From assembly GCA_036365515.1 (NCBI GenBank), contig CM070877.1:62892475-62956474 (forward strand): a DNA stretch of 64,000 nt. The letters are read 5' to 3'. Positions 56,597-64,000 of the stretch are shown here, piece after piece. The notes under the pieces are model-generated. The model had not been told where the DNA came from. It did no database searches and was given only the letters and a program-made list of their open reading frames with translations. Source of the stretch: Torymus aiolomorphi (lineage: Eukaryota > Arthropoda > Insecta > Hymenoptera > Torymidae). A program made the translations under genes and the position numbers. Within the stretch, counting starts at the first letter, position 1. Each line of letters starts with the position of its first letter.

Positions 56597-57301
56597 ATGG
56601 ATGTTAAAGAAAACCAAATTAAATTACCAGTTATCAATTTTGATAGTTTAACCGAACCAAATAAAATATCTTATAAACGTCACGGTGATTTATTTCCAAA
56701 CAGTATTCGTGCTGTATTTTGTGGACCATCAAATTGTGGTAAAACAAATGCTCTACTTTCTTTACTTATACACCCAAATGGTCTAAAGTTTGAAAATATC
56801 TATATCTATTCAAAGTCTTTAAATCAATCAAAATACCGGTTCCTTGAAAAGCTTATTGAACCTATTGAAGGAATCAAATATTTATCTTTCAGCGAACATG
56901 ATCTAGTTGTTTCACCTGACGAAGCTCAAAATAATTCTATTTTCATATTTGATGATATAGCATGTGAAAAACAAAATAATGTTAAATCATTCTATTGTAT
57001 GGGTAGACATAAAAATGTTGATTGCTTTTATTTATGTCAATCGTATGCACAAGTTCCTAAACATTTAGTACGTGATAATGTTAATCTATTAGTTATATTT
57101 CGACAAGATGATATGAATTTAAAACATATTTACAACGATCACGTAAATACAGATATGACGTACAAAAGATTTAAAGATATTTGCTCATCTTGTTGGGAGA
57201 CTAATCATAGTTTTCTTGTTATCAATAAAGATAATGTTGTAAATAATGGTCGATACCGAAAAGGATTTGATCAATTTGTCATAAATATACAATCAAGCTA
57301 A
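56597..57301 (+). CDS. Polinton packaging ATPase (FtsK/HerA, A32-like)
   Basis: 234 codons, intact. Walker A is GPSNCGKT (about residues 40-47) and Walker B is SIFIFDDIACEK (about 114-125). SYAQVPKHLVRDN (about 154-166) fits the family's sensor region. The family drives DNA into the capsid. Length is normal for Polintons. It leads a plus-strand series of four genes with short gaps (39, 36 and 4 bp). Confidence 0.92.
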   Translation: MDVKENQIKLPVINFDSLTEPNKISYKRHGDLFPNSIRAVFCGPSNCGKTNALLSLLIHPNGLKFENIYIYSKSLNQSKYRFLEKLIEPIEGIKYLSFSEHDLVVSPDEAQNNSIFIFDDIACEKQNNVKSFYCMGRHKNVDCFYLCQSYAQVPKHLVRDNVNLLVIFRQDDMNLKHIYNDHVNTDMTYKRFKDICSSCWETNHSFLVINKDNVVNNGRYRKGFDQFVINIQSS

Positions 57302-57339
57302 AAATAGATCATTTATTTACGAAGTGTTGAATCGTTAAC

Positions 57340-58272
57340 ATGTCTGACTTTAATAATCAAATATCCATTCTACGTGAAGTGGAGAAAGCTCGGAACGCAA
57401 TAAAACGTAAATATGATTCAATAAAATCATATAAAATAGACAGTGAAAAAGCTTTTAATGAATCATACAAGCCAATTATAGAACCTTTAAATAAATTAGT
57501 TGAGAATGAAAACGTGAAAAATAAGGAGAAAAATAAGGTGAAGAAAAAAGATAAAGTTGATAGAATTAAGAAAGAAGAAAAGGAAGAACAAAGATTCTAT
57601 GAAAATCACGATCAAAACGATGAGGTTGAAAATACTGCAAGTTCTTTTGAGACAGCTGATTTAGATAGTGAAGAAGATCAGAATGATGTAACAATTAAAA
57701 AGAAAGATGAAGTAACAGAATATATTGATTTATTAAATAAAGGAAAAATGAGTTCATTAGATACAGTTTATGGTGTACGTAAAATGCATGACGATACCTA
57801 CAAAATTGGTGACACACGTATATACTTTGAAGATAATAATATTACTATAGGCGATAAAAAATATGAACAAAATCCAGGACTCATTGAATTATTGTTTATG
57901 AAACAACCCAATGATAAAGTTATTACTGTTAAAGACCTAAAAAACTATGAAGAGATTTTAAATAACACTAATGCATGTAAAAAATATTATAAACCATATG
58001 AATCTTTTCGTCAACAGTCGTCTAAAAAATATAATGACTATATTTCAAAACTCATATTAAACCCTAACTTAAAGACAGGTGAAGGTTTACTACAGTCTTA
58101 TAAAATAGCTCGTAAATATACGAATACTGATTATATATACTGGGATGATCCAAATGAACTTGTAGAACGTCTTAGACTTCTGATAGCTGAAGTTTCAGCT
58201 GGTAATGAAAATCACGTAAATGAAATTCAATCTATTATTGAAGAACTTCGGGAAGCAAAAATTATATATTAA
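57340..58272 (+). CDS. Conserved Polinton protein of unknown function
   Basis: 310 codons, intact. The N-terminal part (residues 1-130) is highly charged with Lys/Glu-rich coiled-coil-like sequence. The middle holds a compact block (KIGDTRIYFEDNNITIG, about 153-170). The C-terminal block YIYWDDPNELVERLRLLIAE and IIEELREAKIIY is a hallmark I recognise from many Maverick copies. The biochemical role is not known to me. Position between ATPase and the coiled-coil protein suggests a structural or packaging function. Confidence 0.75.
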   Translation: MSDFNNQISILREVEKARNAIKRKYDSIKSYKIDSEKAFNESYKPIIEPLNKLVENENVKNKEKNKVKKKDKVDRIKKEEKEEQRFYENHDQNDEVENTASSFETADLDSEEDQNDVTIKKKDEVTEYIDLLNKGKMSSLDTVYGVRKMHDDTYKIGDTRIYFEDNNITIGDKKYEQNPGLIELLFMKQPNDKVITVKDLKNYEEILNNTNACKKYYKPYESFRQQSSKKYNDYISKLILNPNLKTGEGLLQSYKIARKYTNTDYIYWDDPNELVERLRLLIAEVSAGNENHVNEIQSIIEELREAKIIY

Positions 58273-58307
58273 AAGAGTGTCGCACAAAATTTTATTTCAG
58301 TGTAAAT

Positions 58308-58646
58308 ATGAGTGTGGATCTGTTCGGACGTCATTTAGGACGAATAGAAGCTAGTCGTGGACCTCAAGGAATTGGATACAAATTTACTGTTGATGGACAG
58401 TATGATATAGAAAATAAAAGATTATGTAATGTCGCAGCTCCTAACGATAAGAATGATGCTGTAAATTTGATTACTCTCGAACGTATTGTACAAGCTGAAG
58501 TACAAAAAGTGTATCAGTCAACAGCACACTTAAGAACTGAGCTTAAAAATTTAGATGATATTGTTGACATCCATAGAGATGAAATAGATGATAAATTGAG
58601 AAAATTGGAATTTGAAATAGCAACCATACGTAAAAGTAACTCATAA
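58308..58646 (+). CDS. Coiled-coil Polinton protein (possible fibre/stalk)
   Basis: 112 codons, intact. The start MSVDLFGRHLGR and the block YDIENKRLCNVAAPNDKNDA are typical of small Maverick proteins. Residues ~65-110 show heptad-like hydrophobic spacing (LRTELKNLDDIVDIHRDEI), predicting a coiled coil, so a trimeric stalk is possible but unproven. It ends 4 bp before the integrase start, arguing for co-transcription. Confidence 0.65.
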   Translation: MSVDLFGRHLGRIEASRGPQGIGYKFTVDGQYDIENKRLCNVAAPNDKNDAVNLITLERIVQAEVQKVYQSTAHLRTELKNLDDIVDIHRDEIDDKLRKLEFEIATIRKSNS

Positions 58647-58649
58647 CCT

Positions 58650-59585
58650 TTGATGATGGAAAATAAAAAAGATATAGTAGAAGAATTACACAAACCTGCT
58701 CGTCGTAATTACACACGTCGAAAATATGATATACGAGATCTAGATGAAACATGGCAAGCTGATCTTGTGGAAATGATACCGTATGCACATAAAAACAAAG
58801 GTTACAAGTATCTTCTTACTGTCATTGATGTGTTTTCTAAGTTTGCTTGGACGGTACCAGTGAAAAGTAAAACTGGAAAAAATGTATCTGAAGCTATGAA
58901 ATTTATATTAAAAAAAGGACGAATACCTAAAAATTTACAAACTGATCGAGGAAAAGAATTTTATAATAAAGAATTTGAAAGTTTAATGCTAAAATATAAT
59001 ATAAATCTATATTCATCCTATAGCAAACTCAAAGCCTCAATTTGTGAACGTTTTAATCGTACATTAAAAAACAAAATGTGGAAAAACTTTAGTTTACAAG
59101 GCAGTTATAAATGGATGGATATTTTGCAAGACCTAACTTTACAGTATAATAATACTAAGCACCGAACGATTGGTATGAAGCCCGCAGATGTTAATTCTAC
59201 AACAGTTAATAAAGTTTATAATCGTTTATGCATTCATCAGAAAACCTCTAAACGTCCTTGTAGGCGTGCAAAATTTAAACTTGGTGATAAAGTTCGAATA
59301 AGTAAAAATAAAACTGTTTTCGAGAAAGGATATACACCAAACTGGTCTACAGAAATTTTTACAATAAATAAAGTATTACCTACATCACCATTTACATATC
59401 ATTTGAAAGATTATCAAGATAAACCAATCGCTGGCGGATTCTATGAAGAAGAACTTATGAAGACTAAATATCCTGATATTTACTTAGTAGAAAAAATTAT
59501 AAAAAAACATGGCGATAAAATTTATGGAAAATGGTTAGGTTTTGATAAGTCTCATAATAGTTGGATAAAAAAAAGTGATTTATGA
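58650..59585 (+). CDS. Polinton retroviral-type integrase with chromodomain
   Basis: 311 codons, intact. The catalytic triad is visible: D in ETWQADLVEM, D in LQTDRGKEFY and E in ASICERFNRTLK. The C-terminal ~40 residues (YLVEKIIKKHGDKIYGKWLGF and NSWIKKSD) form a chromodomain-like end, which can guide insertion to chromatin. Two Met codons open the frame; either may be the start. It would catalyse insertion with a 6 bp target duplication in this element class. Confidence 0.93.
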   Translation: MMMENKKDIVEELHKPARRNYTRRKYDIRDLDETWQADLVEMIPYAHKNKGYKYLLTVIDVFSKFAWTVPVKSKTGKNVSEAMKFILKKGRIPKNLQTDRGKEFYNKEFESLMLKYNINLYSSYSKLKASICERFNRTLKNKMWKNFSLQGSYKWMDILQDLTLQYNNTKHRTIGMKPADVNSTTVNKVYNRLCIHQKTSKRPCRRAKFKLGDKVRISKNKTVFEKGYTPNWSTEIFTINKVLPTSPFTYHLKDYQDKPIAGGFYEEELMKTKYPDIYLVEKIIKKHGDKIYGKWLGFDKSHNSWIKKSDL

Positions 59586-59621
59586 ATAAATAAAATTGTA
59601 AATAAGATGAACTAATTGTTT

Positions 59622-59828
59622 TTATTTAATACCTATTTCCTTACATTTTTTTACAAGAATTGGATGCAAAATTTCATTAACTTTATCAATTCTTCTCCTA
59701 AAACGTTCTCTGTCACGAGCAATTTGTTCCCATTCTCCACACCGAGCCTTATGATATGCAAACCTCCACGCATGCATTACATGAACAGTTAGCTTTTCAT
59801 CAAAATGTACATTCTTTTTAACACGCAT
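59622..59828 (-). CDS. Small basic Polinton protein downstream of the polymerase
   Basis: 68 codons: MRVKKNVHFDEKLTVHVMHAW and a following Arg-rich helix (ARDRERFRRRIDKVNEIL). The VHFDEKLTVHVM start looks like short proteins I associate with Mavericks. It lies ~90 bp after the polymerase on the same strand and converges on the integrase. Function unknown; the basic helix could bind DNA. Confidence 0.5.
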   Translation of the reverse strand: MRVKKNVHFDEKLTVHVMHAWRFAYHKARCGEWEQIARDRERFRRRIDKVNEILHPILVKKCKEIGIK

Positions 59829-59919
59829 TGGACACCTAAAATAATAAATTTCTATATTACATATGTAGAATATTTACTATAAATTAATATATAAATTACT
59901 ATTATACAAAAAAATATAC

Positions 59920-60735
59920 TCACTTATTATTTATTTTATAATGACCCCATGCTAAAGTATCTATATTATTGTCTTGAACATATCTTTTATCATCATATGG
60001 ACTTAAGGCAATCTTTAACTGCTTTATAGTTTCTACATTATGGAGCCGGGATCTTATGGAATACTGTTGTCGTTTTTTAATAGATAAATTTTGCAAACAA
60101 TCTACAAAATCATCAAACTTTATAGTTTTTTTAACAACTGAAACCTTAATACCTTTTATTTTTTTCATATGATCTTGACCATAAACGCGAGTACTGTACA
60201 TTTTACTTCTTAAGCCAACGAATTCTGTAAGAATCTGACCATTACACTCATCTTTCATAAGACCAACAATTTTTTTTATTTGCATGAGGCATATTAAAGA
60301 TGTTTTCACTGGGATAGTCTGAAGTATCAAACTTTGAGAGATTTTTTTTCATATCAGCATAAAAATCATCACATTCAACAGCATAAATCAAGCTGTCTGT
60401 GTCTGTATAAAGAAGCTTACAATTTTCTTTATACATTTTTTTCATATAACTATAATGAAAATCATAAATCAGAGTTGTAGAAATGTCTAAAACTGAAAGT
60501 CCAACGTAAATTGGTTTATCTAACAAAACTTCAACTTTTTTAAGCTGGATAGCTACTAAATTTTCATCAAAAATACTAATACTATGAAAAAGGGGACTTG
60601 ATATTTGTGCTTCTACGCCATACCTTCCAGCCCATTTAGTTGATAGCTTGACATCAACACGTTTTCTTACATTCTCCATAGTTTTACCATATACAGCATT
60701 ATTCATCAATTTGAAAAAGTTAATTTAAAAGTTTT
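59920..60735 (-). pseudogene. Protein-primed DNA polymerase B, C-terminal part only
   Basis: From about 60735 down: motif B region (LMNNAVYGKTMENV) and motif C with YTDTDSL, followed by the thumb-side block YGQDHMKKIKG. A run of eight T's/A's near 60272 separates two overlapping frames (60709-60248 and 60330-59920). Family members are usually over 1,000 residues with an N-terminal 3'-5' exonuclease and motif A (DxxSLYP-type); none of that is present. Just upstream of 60735 the frame meets a stop, and tandem repeats begin. The gene cannot support replication. Confidence 0.88.
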
Positions 60736-62170
60736 AAAGTCTTGAATCTTAATACAACACTTTTCTTACAGTTATAAAAGGTAAATTCATTTGTCGAATT
60801 AATTCTAAGTTATTTTCACGTCTCATACTTAAACTTTTTCACACTATTCATATTATAAGTCCCTTAGGCATCTTATACTTACTATTTTAAACTTTCAGAT
60901 ACTTTAACTTTTTACGTATAATGAATTCATATTTTTTCTAAGATATTCTCAGCTGTTGAACTTTAACTTTTCAGTCTCTTCGTAGGGACTTTAATTTTTA
61001 CATAGCACGTATCACGAATTTATAAGTTATTCCTTTTTCTAAGATATTCTCAGCTATTGAACTTTAACTTTTCAGTCTCTCTGTAGGGACTTTAATTTTT
61101 TTTCACAGCACGTATCATGAATTTATAAGTTATTTTCAAATCACTTTCTTTAATGAATTCATATTTTTTCTGAGATATTCTCAGCTGTTGTACTTTAACT
61201 TTTCAGTCTCCTCGTAGGGACTTTAATTTTTTACATAGCACGTATCACGAATTTATAAGTTATTCATTTTTCTAAGACATTCTCAGCTATTGAACTTTAA
61301 CTTTTCAGTTTCTCTGTAGGGACTTTAATTTTTTTCATAACACGTATCATGAATTTATAAGTTACTTTAAAATTTCTTACTTTAATGAATTCATATTTTT
61401 TTCTAAGATATTCTCAGCTGTTGAACTTTAACTTTTCAGTCTCTTCTTAGGGACTTTAATTTTTTACATAGCACGTATCGTGAATTTATAAATTATTAAT
61501 TTTTCTAAGACATTCTCAGCTATTAAACTTTAACTTTTCAGTCTCTTTGTAGGGACTTTAATTTTTTTCATAACACGTATCATGAATTTATAAGTTACTT
61601 TAAAATTTCTTACTTTAATGAATTCATATTTTTTTCTAAGATATTCTCAGCTGTTGAACTTTAACTTTTCAGTCTCTTCTTAGGAACTTTAATTTTTTAC
61701 ATAGCACGTATTGTGAATTTATAAATTATTAATTTTTTCTAAGACATTCTCAGCTATTAAACTTTAACTTTTCAGTCTCTTTGTAGAGACTTTAATTTTT
61801 TCACAGCACGTATCATGAATTTATAAGTTACTTTAAAATTTCTTACTTTAATGAATTCATATTTTTTTCTAAGATATTCTCAGCTGTTGAACTTTAACTT
61901 TTCAGTCTCTTCTTAGGGACTTTAATTTTTTACATAGCAGGTATCATGAATTTATAATTTATTTTCACATCTCTTACTTTAACTTTTTCACATATAATGA
62001 GTTCATATTTTTTTTCTAAGATTTTCTCAGCTATTGTACTTTAACTTTTCAATCTCTCCGTAGGGACTTTAATTTTTTACATTGCATGTATTATGAATTA
62101 ATAAGTTATTATCACATCTTTCACTCTAACTTTTAACACTATTATATTAACTCTACTTTTTTTCTTGAAT
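60736..62170. repeat. Tandem repeat block in place of the polymerase N-terminus
   Basis: TTCTAAGATATTCTCAGCTG-type units occur near 60936, 61036, 61166, 61268, 61398, 61501, 61633, 61733, 61865 and 62015. The spacing alternates at about 100 and 130 bp, so the higher-order unit is about 232 bp. Each unit also holds TTTAACTTTTCAGTCTCT and TAGGGACTTTAATTTTT. No coding frame crosses it. Confidence 0.9.
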
Positions 62171-62214
62171 AATATTCAAATAATGTTATCTACATTTCCA
62201 GTATATAACTTATC

Positions 62215-62745
62215 ATGGAACTAATTGTAGATACACAAGGTTTTAAAGATAACAACGGCAATTTTATATTTAAAGAAATTGCTTATACAGATCCTAATGC
62301 GTTAAATCCGGTGCCGTACGTTGCGACATTTCAACCACCCTGTGATTGGAGTGATTTAGACCAGAATGTAAAAATTTTAAATAGATATTTACAATCCAAT
62401 CTGCACGGAATTCATTGGGAACACGGAGAGGTGCCGTATTCATACCTGTCAACGGCTTTCGACAAATTGAAAGAAAAAGCGCAGGGGTCGTTATTAACAA
62501 TTTGGGTCAAAGGTGAACACAAAAAACACTGGCTGCAACCCTATTTCGATAATATAAGAAACTTGGAGGATTTGGGTTGTCCATCTATAAGAACTCCTGG
62601 ATTTATACGACCGCTAGCCTGCATTAATCATTGTCCCGGGTGGAAACAGAATTGTTCAGTTGAAATAGTTTGCGCTTTATACCGCTGGGTGGAAGACTTG
62701 AGAGAGCAATATTCAACCCCTGAAAGTTCTGATACGTCAGAATAA
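62215..62745 (+). CDS. Uncharacterised Polinton-associated protein with Cys/His C-terminus
   Basis: 176 codons, intact. Starts MELIVDTQGFKDNNG and continues FIFKEIAYTD, a pattern I recall from insect mobile-element proteins (V-D-x-Q-G-F ... K-E-I-A). The C-terminal third has spaced Cys and His residues (CPSIRTPG, CINHCPGW, CSVEIVCALYRWVEDL) that could bind metal. A distant link to DEDD-type exonucleases is conceivable from the start motif, but catalytic residues are not evident. It lies between the repeat block and the right inverted end, on the opposite strand to the polymerase. Confidence 0.6.
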   Translation: MELIVDTQGFKDNNGNFIFKEIAYTDPNALNPVPYVATFQPPCDWSDLDQNVKILNRYLQSNLHGIHWEHGEVPYSYLSTAFDKLKEKAQGSLLTIWVKGEHKKHWLQPYFDNIRNLEDLGCPSIRTPGFIRPLACINHCPGWKQNCSVEIVCALYRWVEDLREQYSTPESSDTSE

Positions 62746-62807
62746 ATAAGTAAGTAATTCTAGAAAAAAAAAATATAAGTAATAATTTATCATTTCTTTT
62801 TTCAGTC

Positions 62808-63098
62808 ATGGACCTCATAAATGAAGCAGCGAGAAGTCCATCATACCTGCCCACAAAACGACTACGGGACTTGGAGCTAAATAAACAGTATAAGATAACC
62901 TCATTAAAAAAGGTATCCACTAAATACGGCTTAAAAATTGTTCTTGAATTAGACAGTAGTTTTGACATTTTCCTTCCAAGTAAAGTTAATTCTTTATTAC
63001 TGGAGAAGCCAGAGGCGCTTCTCAACATAGAGTCAGAATTAGTTAATAGAGAAGTCTTCGTCAAATCTTTAGGTGGATGCCTTCTAGAATTTATATAA
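62808..63098 (+). CDS. Uncharacterised small Polinton-associated protein (possible OB-fold)
   Basis: 96 codons, 62 bp after the previous gene. LRDLELNKQYKITSLKKVST is followed by KYGLKIVLELDSSFDIFLPS; this alternation of short beta-strand-like segments is reminiscent of small single-strand DNA-binding (OB-fold) proteins. This is inference. It pairs with the preceding gene in one transcription direction. Confidence 0.5.
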   Translation: MDLINEAARSPSYLPTKRLRDLELNKQYKITSLKKVSTKYGLKIVLELDSSFDIFLPSKVNSLLLEKPEALLNIESELVNREVFVKSLGGCLLEFI

Positions 63099-63619
63099 TT
63101 ATAAGTTTTTAGATAATTTTCTGTTTAACTTTAATTTTAAATTTTCAAAGTTATTTGCTAAATTGTAATACTTTTTAATTAAGATGTTCACTAGTTTCTA
63201 AATATATTTTTATAGTAGAAAGATTAATTTGAAACTTTTTATACTCGTAGATTAAGATGTATTCTACTATGTATTACTTTTAAGCTTTTTTAAATAAATA
63301 TGAAAAAGCCTTTTTAAATAAATATGAAATAATCTTACATATCTTTTTTATTTTCCCTTAAAGTTTCCACATCCCAATGTCCTCTATGAAATATTTATTC
63401 TTATAATAGAAAATTTTCCTTAAAAACTAACTTGTTTAAATATTTTAAAGTTTCTTTTGAATTTAAAAATAGTCATTTGATATTGTTAATATAAATTTCA
63501 TTGAATTGCTCATCATTAACTTTTTAAAATTTCTATGAACTTATAAAATATCTTTGTAGAATCTTATACAATATAAAATATACTGATTGAATATACTAAG
63601 ATAAAATATACTTATAAAA
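63099..63619. other. AT-rich Polinton spacer
   Basis: No gene seen. Strongly AT-rich sequence between the last gene and the right inverted repeat. Confidence 0.5.
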
Positions 63620-64000
63620 TATAAGACTACTTATAATTAACAAATTTAAACACTATATGAATATTATAAAAATATTCTATATTCACTTACAACATAACAT
63701 CACAAGAGGGCCCCATGCCCCCTGCAACATGACATACGTACGCATTTTATCGATGGAGTAAATATTCAATGCGCCCTCTACCGGGCCTCTCGCATGGTGA
63801 CTTTGCACCCTACCTTACCGACGGACGGTAAGTAGTGCTCGGTGGGTAAGTGGCGCGGGAGCCGCTCTGGCGCGGTAGCCGCGTTACAACATAACATCAC
63901 ATGAGGGCTCCATGCCCCCTGCAACATGACATACGTACGCATTTTATCGATGGAGTAAATGTTCAATGCGCCCTCTACCGGGCCTCTCGCATGGTGACTT
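63620..64000. repeat. Right terminal inverted repeat of the Polinton (cut by window end)
   Basis: The reverse complement of the left units: first the AT-rich spacer (ATAAGACTACTTATAATTAA), then one full unit and the start of a second at about 63892. The element end lies outside the window. Confidence 0.9.

Larger units (their letters stand above)
51614..64000. mobile_element. Polinton/Maverick element (right end outside the window)
   Basis: The left end begins at or within a few bases of 51614 (AGTAGTAGGGG or AGTAGGGG), where the Helitron frame stops. AG at the terminus fits Polintons. Inverted terminal regions built from the same repeated unit lie at 51614-52562 and 63620 to the window edge. 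Between them are capsid, protease, ATPase, integrase and polymerase genes on both strands. The polymerase is truncated and several genes are frameshifted, so the copy is probably non-autonomous. Confidence 0.9.

Overview
The window reads as AT-rich nuclear DNA of an animal, most likely an insect: there are introns, microsatellites, no prokaryotic operons, and insect-style transposable elements (a Polinton/Maverick, a Helitron, Ty3/Gypsy LTR elements, Jockey/CR1-type LINEs, TA- and TTAA-flanked MITEs). The species cannot be fixed from the sequence. Almost everything recognisable is mobile DNA, much of it nested. Only one short spliced exon (8.31-8.47 kb, minus strand) and one GC-rich GAGA-rich block (46.5-48.0 kb) look as if they could belong to host genes.

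Layout. 0.3-2.15 kb: composite palindromic repeats. 2.66-7.43 kb: a foldback element whose arms are short tandem repeats, with a 5'-truncated LINE inserted in the left arm. 7.6 kb: a piggyBac-like MITE. 8.3 kb: the host exon. 8.8-12.7 kb: a palindrome and a head-to-head array of ~540 bp units that carry hammerhead-ribozyme-like cores. 13.5-14.3 kb: a TA-flanked foldback MITE. 14.3-38.2 kb: an old minus-strand Gypsy element, itself split by (a) a 2.2 kb DNA transposon with ~660 bp inverted ends and a CTAT target duplication and (b) a younger Gypsy element of the same family (24.75-37.29 kb, CTAC target duplication). The younger copy keeps LTRs, a Gag with twelve CCHC zinc knuckles, protease, an acidic linker, RT-RNase H and integrase; the integrase zinc finger is split by a TA-flanked MITE that carries a tRNA-like sequence. 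38.9 kb: an (AC)n tract. 39.7-41.75 kb: a 1.03 kb tandem duplication. 43.9-46.2 kb: a long palindromic element. 48.85-49.54 kb: a second LINE fragment. 49.54-51.61 kb: a broken Helitron Rep/helicase gene. 51.61 kb to beyond the window: a Polinton that interrupts the Helitron reading frame.

The Polinton has the expected module set: packaging ATPase, adenain-like protease, double and single jelly-roll capsid proteins, a PLA2-domain protein, a hydrophobic Gly/Ala protein, a conserved protein of unknown function, a coiled-coil protein, a chromodomain integrase and the C-terminal part of protein-primed DNA polymerase B. The N-terminal half of the polymerase is gone and repeats with alternating ~100 and ~130 bp spacing lie in its place. 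Several genes carry one frameshift each, so this copy looks defective unless these are base-calling errors in homopolymers.

The most interesting points are the twelve-knuckle Gag, the repeated LTR-PBS and LTR-PPT junction motifs of this Gypsy family, the ribozyme-bearing inverted array, the small-ORF DNA transposon with very long inverted ends, and the precise Polinton-in-Helitron junction.
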